Shown here piece after piece: positions 7,436 through 16,112 of a DNA stretch of 64,000 bases (position 1 is its first letter; every line of letters begins with the position of its first letter). The stretch is taken from assembly GCF_900101685.1 (NCBI RefSeq), contig NZ_FMZZ01000015.1:62001-126000 (forward strand). Direction: 5' to 3'. Source of the DNA: Actinokineospora iranica (GTDB taxonomy: Bacteria; Actinomycetota; Actinomycetes; Mycobacteriales; Pseudonocardiaceae). The notes under the pieces were generated by a model. The model worked only from the letters and a program-made list of their open reading frames with translations. It made no database searches and had not been told where the DNA came from. The position numbers and the translations under genes are program-made.

Positions 7436-7846
7436 TCAGTACTCGTCGCCGCCGAAGAACATCTCCTCGATCTGGTCGGCGGTGCCCGCGAGCAGCGACA
7501 ACGGGTCGACGAACTCGTGGATGTCGAGGTCTTTGATCGGCAGCGAGTGCCGCAGCACGACGTGCTCGCCCATGATCGCCGCCCCGCACGCGATGGACGA
7601 GTGCCCGATCTCGGTCAGCAGCGCCCGCAGGTCCACCGAGGCGGCCAGGCCGACCGGGGAGGCGATCTGCACCCACTCGTGCTGGGTGTCGAGCACCTCC
7701 CGGACGATGATCACGACCTGGGTGCGCTCGTCATCCTCATCGTGCTGCTCGAAACCGAACAGGATGCGGATCTCGTCGTCCTGCTCGGAGATCACCTCGT
7801 ACTCCTCATGGATGTACCGTGCGAGATCGGCCCAGGTCGTCGACAT
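7436..7846 (-). CDS. YbjN/TY-chaperone-like domain protein
   Basis: A 136-residue acidic protein with alternating strands: IRILFGFEQ (about 27-35), TQVVIIVREVL (42-52) and WVQIASPVG (57-65), then a helix-rich end. It resembles the type III secretion chaperone-like fold (YbjN/TY-chap) that is common as small cytosolic proteins in actinobacteria. It is unlikely to be a true type III chaperone because no such system is present. A short unremarkable spacer separates it from the lipoprotein gene in the same direction. Confidence 0.65.
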   Translation of the reverse strand: MSTTWADLARYIHEEYEVISEQDDEIRILFGFEQHDEDDERTQVVIIVREVLDTQHEWVQIASPVGLAASVDLRALLTEIGHSSIACGAAIMGEHVVLRHSLPIKDLDIHEFVDPLSLLAGTADQIEEMFFGGDEY

Positions 7847-7998
7847 GTGATCAGCCTAGCGGCCATCCGCGACCATGATCCACCATCTCGGCGGCATAGT
7901 CCGCGCCACACATAATCACACCGCGCACAATCACAGCGACGTCATTTGTCACGTCCGCTCGTATTCCCGTCCGGCCCCGCTGAACTAAGCTCGCGTCG

Positions 7999-10326
7999 GT
8001 GCGGCCACTTGCGCTTTTCTGCTACCGGCACGCGTGGTGGATCATCGCGGTCTGGCTGGTGCTGCTCGCCGGGGTCACGGTCACCTCGCGCGCGTCCGGC
8101 ATCGATTACCGCGACGTCCTCGCCCTTCCCGCCGCGGACAGCACCCAGGCGCAGGACCTGCTGCGGCAGACCGCGGGCGGGGTGAGCGGCGCGCAGGAAC
8201 GGGTGGTGTTCGCCGCGGACAAGCCGGTGTCCGACGCCGGAGTCCGGGCGCGGATCGAGCCGATGCTCGCCGACATCGCCCGGCTGCCGCACGTGACGGC
8301 CGTCGTGTCCCCGTACACACCCGAGGGGCAGGCGCAGATCTCCCCGCAGGGGCGCATCGCCTTCGCCACCGTCACCTACGGCGTCGCCGCGGACGACGTC
8401 GACCTGGCGCAGGCGCGCGCCCTGGTCGACACCGCCCGGTCGGCCGAGGGCGCCGGGCTGCGGGTCGCGGTCGACGGCGCGGTGGCGGCGCGGACGATCC
8501 CGCCGCCGAACCTCAACGACGCCGGGTTCGGGCTGCTGGCCGCGGCGATCGTGCTGCTGGTCACCTTCGGCTCGCTGTTCTCCATGCTGGTGCCGATCCT
8601 GACCGCGGTCGTGTCGGTGGCGACCGCCGCGGGCGTGGTCGGGCTGCTCACGCACACGATGGACGTGCCCGCGGTGAGCCAGGAGATCGTGGCGCTGCTG
8701 GGGCTGGGCGTCGGCGTGGACTACGCGCTGTTCGTCGTGACCCGATACCGGCAGGGACTGGTGGCGGGCGAGCCGCCGGAAGCGGCGCTGGGGCACGCGG
8801 CGGTGACCTCCGGGCGCAGCGTGCTGTTCGCCGGGGTGACCGTGTGCGTGTCGCTGCTGGGCATGTTCACCGTGGGGATCGACTTCCTCGACGGCATCGC
8901 GATCAGCGCGAGCGTCGCGGTGCTCATGACCATGGTGGCCGCGCTGACCCTGCTGCCCGCGCTGCTGCGGCTGTTCGGCATCCGGATGCTCTCCCGTCGG
9001 CTGCGCACGGATCTCGCCCGGCGGCACCTCAAGACCGAGCCGGAAGGCAAGATGTGGGCCGCGCTGGCCCGCGGGGTCACCCGGCGGCCGCTGTGGAGCA
9101 CGCTGGCGGCGCTGCTGGTGATCGGCGTGCTGTCGCTGCCGGTGCTGTCGCTGCGGCTGGGCGTCCCGGACGCGGGCCTGCACCCGCCGGAGTCGACCTC
9201 GCGGCAGGCCTACGACCTGCTGGCCGACGGCTTCGGGCCCGGGTTCACCGGTCCGCTGGTCGTCGTCGGCCGGGTCGACACCGACGGCCAACGCCAGGCC
9301 GTGCTGACCGCGCGGCGGCAATTGGCCGAACTCGACGAGGTGGCGCTGGTGCCGCCGCCGCTGCTCTCGCCGACCAGGGACGGCCGGACCATCGCCGCGC
9401 TGCTGGTGTACCCGAAGACCGCGCCGCAGGACCCGGCCACCGACCGGCTCGTGGACCGGGTGCGCGGCGAGGTCGTCCCGGCCGCGGTCCGAGGCACCGG
9501 GGCCACCCTGCACGTCGGCGGGTCGACCGCGGTGCAGTCGGACTTCGCCCGCGCCATCACCGACCGGCTGCCGCTGTTCCTCGGCACGGTGGTGGCGATC
9601 TCGTTCGTGCTGCTGGTGATCGTGTTCCGCAGCCTGCTCATCCCGCTCACCGCGGCGCTGATGAACCTGCTCGCCGCCGCGGCGATGTTCGGGGTGCTGA
9701 CGGCGGTGTTCCAGTGGGGCTGGTTCGCCTCGGCGACCGGACTGGACGGCACCGGGCCGATCGAGCCCTACATTCCGGTGTTCCTGTTCGCCGGGCTGTT
9801 CGGGCTGTCCATGGACTACGAGGTGTTCCTGGTCGGCCGGATCCAGGAGGAATGGCACAAACGCCGCGACACCATCGAGGCCACCGTGCACGGCCTGGCC
9901 TCGACCGGACGGACGATCACCGCCGCCGCGCTGATCATGGGACTGGTGTTCGTCTCGTTCGTGCCCGCGGGCGACCGGGTGGTGAAGGAGTCCGGCCTCG
10001 GCCTGACCATCGCGGTCCTGCTCGACGCGGTGGTCATCCGGGTCGCGCTGGTCCCGGCGATCATGGCCCTGTTCGGCCGGGCCAACTGGTGGCTGCCCGG
10101 CTTCCTCGACCGCCTGCTCCCCCGCCTGGATATCGAGGGCCCCCGCCCCGGCGGGTTCGACTGGTTCTCCCCCTCCCTGACACCCGCCGCGCCGCGGCCC
10201 GCGACCCGTCCCGCTCCCCTGCCACCCGCTGTCCCCGGCGGAGCACGCCACACCCGCGGTCGGCCGGGGCGCGCGGACCGATCGCGCGCCCGGGAGCGCG
10301 ACGCGGCGAGGCGCGGTCGGCCGTGA
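7999..10326 (+). CDS. MMPL/RND-family membrane transporter
   Basis: A 775-residue RND-superfamily protein with the two-fold layout TM1, extracellular loop, five TMs, then a repeat of the same. The MMPL signature GLGVGVDYALFVVTRY occurs at about residue 235 in the first half. Its counterpart FGLSMDYEVFLVGRIQEEW occurs at about 600 in the second half; the aspartates of these motifs relay protons. MMPL proteins export lipids or hydrophobic compounds across the inner membrane. No biosynthetic partner lies beside it, so the cargo is unknown. The Arg/Pro-rich tail (after about 730) is presumably cytoplasmic. GTG 7999 is the start. Confidence 0.92.
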   Translation: MRPLALFCYRHAWWIIAVWLVLLAGVTVTSRASGIDYRDVLALPAADSTQAQDLLRQTAGGVSGAQERVVFAADKPVSDAGVRARIEPMLADIARLPHVTAVVSPYTPEGQAQISPQGRIAFATVTYGVAADDVDLAQARALVDTARSAEGAGLRVAVDGAVAARTIPPPNLNDAGFGLLAAAIVLLVTFGSLFSMLVPILTAVVSVATAAGVVGLLTHTMDVPAVSQEIVALLGLGVGVDYALFVVTRYRQGLVAGEPPEAALGHAAVTSGRSVLFAGVTVCVSLLGMFTVGIDFLDGIAISASVAVLMTMVAALTLLPALLRLFGIRMLSRRLRTDLARRHLKTEPEGKMWAALARGVTRRPLWSTLAALLVIGVLSLPVLSLRLGVPDAGLHPPESTSRQAYDLLADGFGPGFTGPLVVVGRVDTDGQRQAVLTARRQLAELDEVALVPPPLLSPTRDGRTIAALLVYPKTAPQDPATDRLVDRVRGEVVPAAVRGTGATLHVGGSTAVQSDFARAITDRLPLFLGTVVAISFVLLVIVFRSLLIPLTAALMNLLAAAAMFGVLTAVFQWGWFASATGLDGTGPIEPYIPVFLFAGLFGLSMDYEVFLVGRIQEEWHKRRDTIEATVHGLASTGRTITAAALIMGLVFVSFVPAGDRVVKESGLGLTIAVLLDAVVIRVALVPAIMALFGRANWWLPGFLDRLLPRLDIEGPRPGGFDWFSPSLTPAAPRPATRPAPLPPAVPGGARHTRGRPGRADRSRARERDAARRGRP

Positions 10327-10504
10327 CAGTTTTTGCTGGGCCGAGCACATTTTTCGGCGCCGGATCAGATAACGGTGCGCGGCCGCTGACAAATTCGGAT
10401 CTTCGTTTCCGGAATGCTTGACACACCGGTTTCCTGACGCCACAGTTCTTTTATCCCGGAAATGTCCGGCCACCATCGCGGAGTTTCGTCCGCCGCCGTG
10501 GAAC

Positions 10505-10547
10505 CACGGCGCGAGCGGGTTTCCTCCCCCGGCCCGCTCGCGCCGTG
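10505..10547. terminator. Perfect 15-bp inverted repeat downstream of MMPL gene
   Basis: CACGGCGCGAGCGGG (10505-10519) is perfectly complementary to CCCGCTCGCGCCGTG (10533-10547), with a 13-nt loop. It is the strongest hairpin in the gap and lies about 180 bp past the MMPL stop. A terminator is the simplest reading, though the distance from the stop is unusual. Confidence 0.55.
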
Positions 10548-11067
10548 CCGCCGCGCGGTCAGCGCACGTGGGGGGCGGCGGGCCGGATCAGGCTCGCCGC
10601 CACGCAGGATCTCGGGAACGACCGGGCGGTGTCCCCTTGGCCCAGAATGCGATAGCGAAACAGGTCTCCCATCGGATTGCCTTCGGACCATTCGAAATAG
10701 CAGTGCGGCCGGACGCCGGTGGCGGCGCGAGCGGGATGGCGGCGACCGCGTTCGGCGCGGCCGGCTCACCGCGCGGGAGCCGGTTGCCGCCGATCTCCAC
10801 TCCGCGACACGTCGCTGAACCCCGACCGCTCGGCACGTCGATCTCGGGAACAGCACGTCGGCCGCGCGGGCACCGGGTTCATCCCGCGCTGCTCGGGGTG
10901 CTCGGTGGGCGTCTCCGGCCTGGTGCGAACCGCGATGACGCGGTGGAAGACGTGGGCTCATTCGGCGGTGGCGCGCCCGGGCCGTGAGTCGCCGACACGG
11001 AGTGTGACCGGAATCCGCCTGTGTCCGGTCGTCTCGGTGGTCCGGACGGGTGGGGATTTCGGCTTTC

Positions 11068-11092
11068 CGACGCAGATGTTGACCTTGCGTCG
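11068..11092 (+). promoter_or_regulatory. Dyad over a TTGACC box, candidate promoter/operator of ATPase operon
   Basis: CGACGCA (11068-11074) and TGCGTCG (11086-11092) form a 7-bp dyad with an 11-nt centre. That centre contains TTGACC (11079-11084), a good -35 hexamer. No equally good -10 is seen at 17-18 nt spacing, while TACAGT lies at 11094-11099. The position, just upstream of the leader ORF, suggests an operator for the operon. Confidence 0.35.
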
Positions 11093-11137
11093 ATACAGTG
11101 GAGAGGCCGAGCAGGGACGGGACCGACAGGAGTTCGG

Positions 11138-11230
11138 GTGGACCACCGGGGCAGCCGACCGCGCACCCGTCACGGGTTGGCGCGTGCCGCCGCGCCCACC
11201 TGGGCGGACAGCGCGTGGGACGTGCCGTGA
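11138..11230 (+). CDS. 30-codon leader ORF coupled to ATPase A
   Basis: GTG 11138 follows an ACAGGAG site at 5-nt spacing and reads 30 basic residues (beginning VDHRGSRPRTRHGLARA) to TGA 11228-11230. The stop overlaps the GTG start of ATPase A as GTGA. ATPase A itself has no clear ribosome site, so translational coupling from this ORF would explain how it is made. The peptide has no recognised family. It could be a coupling device only. Confidence 0.4.
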   Translation: MDHRGSRPRTRHGLARAAAPTWADSAWDVP

Positions 11231-12174
11231 CGACCGCCGACCTGCCTCGGATAAACCCGTTCGCGCTCCCGGGGTGGGAGAGTTCGCCGATGCCTCCGCT
11301 GCTGTGGAACCACCCGGAGCGCGAGTCGTACTACCTGCCGATACACGACTGCGATCGGGATTTCCCGAAGTTCACCCGGGCGATGGGCGACCTGGACATC
11401 CTCCGCAACCGCGGGCACATGGTGCTGGTGGTGGGGCAGGAGCACAGCGGCAAGACCGCGATGGCGCACCGCTGTGTCGCGTGGGTGCGCGACCACCTGC
11501 GGCCCAGTGAGCGGGAGGTGGTGCTCGATCTCACGACGTGTCTGCCCGCGGGGCGTGAACTGTCGATCGATGATCGGATCGTGACCGTGTGCGATCGACT
11601 GTTCGACCAGTTGGTCGCCGTCGAGGCGTTACGCCCTGAGCGAACCGAGGCGCTGCGCGCGGACCGGAATGTGCCGAGCCGGATCTTTCCGGTGCTGCGG
11701 GACAACCTCAAGAGCGGGCTTGTCCTGATCATCTTGCTGCCCTCGGTGCTGGAACTCACCAACGAGGTTGTGCGTTACGCCGAAACGCTGCGCAGTGGCC
11801 GGGTCTTGTTCGTCACCGAGTCGTCCTGGCTTGAAGACGAGCAGTTCAACAACATCAAGACAAGGCTGGCCGCGATGACGCCGCCGGTGATCGTGCGCAT
11901 CGGGAAACTAGGGGTAGGCGACGTGGCGAAGTACATCACCGACCGGTTGCACCGGCATGGCGACCTGGGCGTCTACCCGAAGGTGGAGCCCGCTGTCACC
12001 GATCTGATGGAGACCTTCTCCTCGATCGGGATGGTTCAGCAGCATCTCCACGGAACATACGAGATGCTGCTCGATGAAGGGCTAAACTATGACCAGACCG
12101 GACTGGTGACCGTGGACGATGTTCGCCGGTACCTGAACGAGATCGCTGTAGTCGGATCGAGGACGCGGCCATGA
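11227..12174 (+). CDS. P-loop ATPase A, small partner of a two-ATPase operon (unassigned)
   Basis: A 315-residue cytoplasmic protein. Walker A is clear (GQEHSGKT, residues 70-77) after an N-terminal INPFA motif (9-13). The expected Walker B strand (LVLIILLPS, about 165-173) has no acidic residue, so hydrolysis is doubtful. The later segment VLFVTESSW (193-201), then IKTRLAAMTPPVIVRIGKL and GVGDVAKYITDRL (to about 241), parallels the sensor-1 and lid segments of AAA+/ORC-like proteins. One TTA leucine codon occurs at codon 135. The gene ends in an ATGA overlap with ATPase B. I do not recognise a family and give no function. Confidence 0.8.
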   Translation: MTTADLPRINPFALPGWESSPMPPLLWNHPERESYYLPIHDCDRDFPKFTRAMGDLDILRNRGHMVLVVGQEHSGKTAMAHRCVAWVRDHLRPSEREVVLDLTTCLPAGRELSIDDRIVTVCDRLFDQLVAVEALRPERTEALRADRNVPSRIFPVLRDNLKSGLVLIILLPSVLELTNEVVRYAETLRSGRVLFVTESSWLEDEQFNNIKTRLAAMTPPVIVRIGKLGVGDVAKYITDRLHRHGDLGVYPKVEPAVTDLMETFSSIGMVQQHLHGTYEMLLDEGLNYDQTGLVTVDDVRRYLNEIAVVGSRTRP

Positions 12175-14390
12175 CCGGCGGCAACGACATCGAGAGCGGG
12201 AGCAGGAACCCGTTCGCGCCCATGGCCGTGGCCAGGTTCGCCACTGTCGGCTCCGCGACGAACCTGCTGGACGTCACGGTCAAAACCGACGCGATGAACC
12301 AGGCCCTGCGGTACGTGTCCGACTATCTGGACGTCGATCCCGACCCCGAGTGCCCGGACCCCGGCGGCACGGTCATGTCGATCACCGGCGACTACGGGAT
12401 GGGCAAGACGCACCTGGCGGTCAGCCTGGTCAGCCATGTGCAAAGCGAACTCGGCGACCCGACCCGCGCGATGTACATCGACCTCAACGCGAACTCGTTC
12501 CTCGGGCTGTTTCGGCAGTTCATCGACAAGGTCACCGCGGAGGGCCTGCGCGCGCAGGTCAACCACTACTACGCCGACACCGTGGGCGAGGCGCTGCAGC
12601 GCACCGGCTTGGCGGGCGACACGCTGTCGGTCGACGCCGCCACCGCGCCGCAGACCATTGTGGAGCGCCTGGGGCTGATGGAGAGCACGCTGCTGCGCGA
12701 GGTGCAGCGGACCCTGCTGGCGGTCACCCAGAAACGCGACTTCAGCGTGGCGCTGACATTGCTGTTGCGTACCGGTTTCGATGACTCGGTGTGGAACTGG
12801 CTCGTTGGCGGGGTTCCCGATCAGGTGCTCGCGGACCGCGGCATCACTTACCGCATCGACAACGATGTCGCCGCGCTGGAAGCGCTGGGCGTGTTCGCTC
12901 TCCTTTTCGGCGGTAAGCGACGGCGGTTCGTGCTCGCCATCGACGAGCTGGAGAAGATCTTCTCCGTCCGCCGCAAGCCGGAGGCGGAGACGATGACCGC
13001 CTTCCAGTCGCTGTTGGACACCGCGAGCAAGGCAGGCGCTTGCCTGATCCTGGTAGGACTACCGGACTTCCGCGACGTGCTGTCTCCCGCCGTGCACGCC
13101 CGCATCCCGTACCCGGTAGAGCTGACCGGACTGTCGGCGGAAGAGATCGCCGAGTTCGTCGCGCTCGTCCAAGGACAAAGCAAGAGCACGCGTGTCCAGC
13201 CGTTCGGCTGGGACACCGTGCGATCCATTCGGGACGTCACCCGGGGCAACGCCCGCGCGGTGATCCGATTGTGCAAGCTCATCTTCCGGATGACCGAGGA
13301 CAAGGCCATCGCCGCGAGCGCCCGGAATCTCGCGGTGGACGACGAGACCGTCCAGCGCGCCGCCACCGAACTGTTCGGCGGCCCCGGCCCAGCCGACGTC
13401 GACCGCCAGATGCGGCAGGCGCTCGCGGGCGGCGACTGGGAATACCAGCGCGACCACGTCCTCGGCGAGGGCGGCACGACGGCCGACTACTGGATCACCT
13501 TCCCCGACCGGGAAAGCGGCTGCGCGGTGCTGATCACCCGCTCACTGCTCACCGCGGCCGACGTCGACCGGGTGATCCGCAGGCTCCTGTCGGTGCACGA
13601 GGCGGACAACCGCGCGGACGTCTTGGTAGTAGTCGCGGGCGTGCTCACCGACACCGCGTCCGTGCGGCTACGCGAACCTCTCGACCGCACCCCCCTGCGG
13701 TATGTGCCGGGCACGTTCGTGGAGGACGTCCGCGCGGAACTGGCGACCACCCGCCAACGCCTCCCGATCACAGGCAGCCCGGAGACGACGTCCGCGCTGG
13801 AACGGCGCCTCACCCAACTGGCGGCCGACCAGGCAGGATTGATCGGCGTGGTCCAACGGCTCACGGACACGGTGGAATCCGCCATGGCCACCTCCACCGA
13901 GTCGATCCCACACCCCGCGACGACCCTTCCGGCTGACGTCGACCGACTGTTCCGTGACGCTGACGAGGCCCTGGCCCAGTTGACCCACATCGATTCCATG
14001 TTCGACACCGGCTTCCGGGCTGGAGCGCAACAGGCTCGCGCGGTCACCGGCCGGGTCGCGCGGATTCCGGACTACTTCTTGGCCACCGGGGTCGCGGTGC
14101 TGGCCCAGCGAACGGTTCGCAGCTTCCGGGACGCGTTGGCCACCTGGTATCAGAACCGGTGGCGGGCGGAGCCTTCCGCGCAGGACCACCTGGATGAGCT
14201 TTGCGACACCTACGACAGCATCACGGAGTTCCTTCCGCTGTTCCGGCTCACGCCGTTGGCGACTGCGGGGCCGCTGCTGGGGGCGCCTGATGTGGCCACG
14301 GCGCACGCTCGGTTGAACCGGGTGCAGGAGGCGTTGGAGGATCTGGGGCCTCGGGTGAAGACCGCTGTGCTTCGCGGCGGTCTTCGCTGA
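12171..14390 (+). CDS. AAA+ ATPase B, large partner of a two-ATPase operon (unassigned)
   Basis: A 739-residue protein. The N-terminus carries RNPFA (12-16), as in ATPase A. The AAA+ core is canonical: Walker A GDYGMGKT (73-80), Walker B FVLAIDE (253-259), sensor 1 LILVGLPDF (292-300), an arginine in VHARIPYPVEL (308-318) and a sensor-2 helix GNARAVIRL (359-367). This is an ORC/TniB-like order. About residues 435-525 form an alpha/beta module (DYWITFPD..., VLITRSLL, DVLVVVAGVL). The rest, from about 540, is helical and partly coiled-coil. It starts within the ATPase A stop (ATGA), so the two are presumably made stoichiometrically. No nuclease or protease motif is evident. Confidence 0.85.
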   Translation: MTGGNDIESGSRNPFAPMAVARFATVGSATNLLDVTVKTDAMNQALRYVSDYLDVDPDPECPDPGGTVMSITGDYGMGKTHLAVSLVSHVQSELGDPTRAMYIDLNANSFLGLFRQFIDKVTAEGLRAQVNHYYADTVGEALQRTGLAGDTLSVDAATAPQTIVERLGLMESTLLREVQRTLLAVTQKRDFSVALTLLLRTGFDDSVWNWLVGGVPDQVLADRGITYRIDNDVAALEALGVFALLFGGKRRRFVLAIDELEKIFSVRRKPEAETMTAFQSLLDTASKAGACLILVGLPDFRDVLSPAVHARIPYPVELTGLSAEEIAEFVALVQGQSKSTRVQPFGWDTVRSIRDVTRGNARAVIRLCKLIFRMTEDKAIAASARNLAVDDETVQRAATELFGGPGPADVDRQMRQALAGGDWEYQRDHVLGEGGTTADYWITFPDRESGCAVLITRSLLTAADVDRVIRRLLSVHEADNRADVLVVVAGVLTDTASVRLREPLDRTPLRYVPGTFVEDVRAELATTRQRLPITGSPETTSALERRLTQLAADQAGLIGVVQRLTDTVESAMATSTESIPHPATTLPADVDRLFRDADEALAQLTHIDSMFDTGFRAGAQQARAVTGRVARIPDYFLATGVAVLAQRTVRSFRDALATWYQNRWRAEPSAQDHLDELCDTYDSITEFLPLFRLTPLATAGPLLGAPDVATAHARLNRVQEALEDLGPRVKTAVLRGGLR

Positions 14391-14420
14391 CTGGCTGCTC
14401 GGGGTCTGGCTGCTCGGGGT
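14391..14420. repeat. Tandem 15-bp duplication at the end of the ATPase operon
   Basis: CTGGCTGCTCGGGGT occurs twice in perfect tandem (14391-14405 and 14406-14420). It begins directly after the ATPase B stop and leads into the palindrome at 14423. The match of its first bases to the CTGGCAGCT start of the downstream repeat units may be more than chance. Confidence 0.8.
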
Positions 14421-14422
14421 CT

Positions 14423-14568
14423 CTCGATGGGGTGGAGTGGTTTTTTCGGGGCCCCTACGAAGGAAGATCGCCGTGTGAAAGACGGGTGGGAAGCCTGCGG
14501 CATCACACGCGCGAAGCCAGCTTGGCGATCTTCCTTCACCCCCGAAGAAACCACTCCACCCCATCGAG
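14423..14568. repeat. Composite palindromic element, copy A (long inverted repeat)
   Basis: A 146-bp imperfect palindrome. The left arm 14423-14472 opens with CTCGATGGGGTGGAGTGG. The right arm 14524-14568 is its near-complement, closing with CCACTCCACCCCATCGAG. The arms differ in the middle: the left carries GGGGCCCCTACGAAGG, while the right (complemented) carries GGGGGTGAAGG, which gives the element a direction. The loop of about 50 nt shares a CACCCGTCTTTC core with copy B on the opposite strand. It lies between convergent genes and could terminate both, but its dispersal and asymmetry suggest a mobile or structured element. Confidence 0.85.
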
Positions 14569-14765
14569 CACCTGGCGAGCGTGGGTGCCGGTTGGCAGGA
14601 GGGCGGGTGTTCTGTCCTGCTCCCGACGAGCAACTGGCAGCTTCGGGTGCGGTTGGCAGAAGGGCGGGTTTGCTGCTCCTGCCGCACTCCGTCGATCACC
14701 TGGCAGCTTGAGCTTTGCCTGCGGTTGGCAGGTGAGTGGGTGTTCTCGGGCGCAGGACAGGGCTT
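14569..14765. repeat. Degenerate ~62-66-bp direct repeats flanking palindrome A
   Basis: Three units begin CACCTGGCGAG, CAACTGGCAGC and CACCTGGCAGC. Each contains GGTTGGCAG followed by a GGG(C/T)GGGT stretch, at a spacing of about 62-66 bp. They abut the GGGGGTG-type arm of the palindrome, the same side as in the other two copies. No protein or RNA product is evident. Nothing else is seen between the stops at 14390 and 14784. Confidence 0.75.
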
Positions 14766-14783
14766 GAGAGGGGCCGTGGGTGC

Positions 14784-15956
14784 TCAGGCGCGGCGGAGGG
14801 TGGGGAACCAGCGGACCGCTGCCTCTTGCCTGCCGGATAGGGGCTCGTCTGTGGATGTGGGGCTTTCGGGTAGGCGGTCGTCGGATTCCTCTGCTGTGGG
14901 TAGTGGGCGCCAGTTGTCGTAGAGGGTGTTGGTGAGCGCGTGGAGGAGGTTCACCACGACGATTGCCGGGGCGATGATCGCCGCGGCGCCGGGGAGTTGG
15001 GGTTCCAGGAGGAGCGCGAGGATGATCGCGGTCAGGCCGTTCTGTTGGCCCAGGGCCAGGCGGGTGCGGTCGCCGCGCCAGCGGGGGCGGGTGGTGAGGA
15101 TGGCGGCGACCACTGCTTGGGCGAGGAACGCGGCCAGCCCGAGCATCGCGCCGGTGGCCAGGTCGATGCCGTTCACCAGGACCAGGCCGATGGCGAAGGT
15201 GCCCGCGTACAAGGCTATCTGGGCAGCCCGGTCCAGGTCGCGGTTCAGGCCGGGGCGGTAGAACAGGCCGATCAGGGCTAGGGCCAGGAGCAGGGAGAAG
15301 TGCACGGCCACCAGTCCGACTCCCAGGACGACCACCACGACTCCGGTTCGGGTGGCCGCGCGGCGGAAGCTGGCCGTGGCCGACACCGGGCGGAGGCGGG
15401 TGGACAGCCGCCACAGCAGGAAGGCCGCGGCTGCCAGCGCCAGGTTCAAGGCGAAGTTCAGGGCGAACGAGCCGAGGCCCGCGCCCAGGAGGGCGGTGTC
15501 GCCGGTGCCCAGGACAAGGACGGTCAGGTAGGTGGTGAGCAGCACGGTGATCGGGTCGTCGAAGGAGGCCCAGGCGGCCAGCAGGGTTTTCGCCGACTCG
15601 GACAGTCTGGACCGGGCGCGCATGGCGGCGACTGATAGCGGGTCTATCTGCGCCACCGCGACCGCGAGTAAGAGGTGTTCGGGGCGGCGGTAGAACAGGT
15701 AGAGGAAGCCGAAGACCAGTGCGACCTTGGCCAGCACACCGAGCGTCACGGCGATCAGGACTGTGCCCCAGTGCTGCCGGAACTCCGACAGTTCGATGCC
15801 CCGGGTGCTCGCGTAGAGGCCGAAGCCGAGCAGGGCGTTGATGGCGAAGACATAGACGGTCGAGGACGCCGCGTCGTCGATGCCGAAGAGCTTGGCGGCC
15901 AGCCAGCCGACGGTGACCGCGAGCAGCAGGCTCACCGTGCGGAAGGCGGTGCTCAC
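14784..15956 (-). CDS. CPA1-type cation/proton antiporter
   Basis: A 390-residue integral membrane protein with about 11-12 helices. The antiporter core is recognisable: AQIDPLSVAA (about 102-111) and the adjacent ASFDDPITVLL (130-140). The aspartates D105 and D133/D134 are candidate ion-binding residues of Na+/H+ exchangers. The hydrophilic tail (about 345-390) is short, with no regulatory domain. It starts at GTG 15956 preceded by a G-rich site. Monovalent cation/proton exchange at the plasma membrane is the likely role; the ion is not determined. Confidence 0.82.
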   Translation of the reverse strand: MSTAFRTVSLLLAVTVGWLAAKLFGIDDAASSTVYVFAINALLGFGLYASTRGIELSEFRQHWGTVLIAVTLGVLAKVALVFGFLYLFYRRPEHLLLAVAVAQIDPLSVAAMRARSRLSESAKTLLAAWASFDDPITVLLTTYLTVLVLGTGDTALLGAGLGSFALNFALNLALAAAAFLLWRLSTRLRPVSATASFRRAATRTGVVVVVLGVGLVAVHFSLLLALALIGLFYRPGLNRDLDRAAQIALYAGTFAIGLVLVNGIDLATGAMLGLAAFLAQAVVAAILTTRPRWRGDRTRLALGQQNGLTAIILALLLEPQLPGAAAIIAPAIVVVNLLHALTNTLYDNWRPLPTAEESDDRLPESPTSTDEPLSGRQEAAVRWFPTLRRA

Positions 15957-16112
15957 CGCGTGCCCCCGCGGGCTACGACAGCGCTCATGGCGACTGCACC
16001 GACGCGGTCACTCATCATCATGCCCTCGCCCAGCTCAGGGGACCTCGTTCGACCATAGGGCCGCCGATGATCACGCTCAAGCCCCGATCGGGGTAATCAA
16101 CCGCCATCGGGA

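Larger units (their letters stand above)
10327..11137. other. 811-bp intergenic stretch without a convincing gene
   Basis: No frame here has actinobacterial codon use or a recognisable product; all six-frame readings are Arg/Pro/Ser-rich. The stretch has a lower share of G/C-ending codons in every frame. It contains the hairpin at 10505-10547 and the dyad at 11068-11092 and is otherwise featureless to me. It separates the MMPL gene from the ATPase operon. Confidence 0.6.

Noticed and set aside
7942..10476. Very long minus-strand open frame antisense to the MMPL gene
   Set aside because: Gln/Arg/His/Pro-rich translation with no domain. It mirrors the high-GC codon pattern of the MMPL gene, whose motifs and membrane layout are clear.
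10418..10987. Possible gene in the gap before the ATPase operon
   Set aside because: No frame has biased codon use or a recognisable product, and the strong hairpin falls within it.
14569..14765. CRISPR array from the regularly spaced repeats
   Set aside because: Units of about 62-66 bp are degenerate along their whole length, with no identical repeats separated by unique spacers and no cas genes.
14427..14767. Short ORFs through the palindromes giving similar peptides (HPRRNHSTPS type) at 14.4 and 31.1 kb
   Set aside because: Similarity is explained by the shared DNA repeat. There are no ribosome sites and no codon bias.
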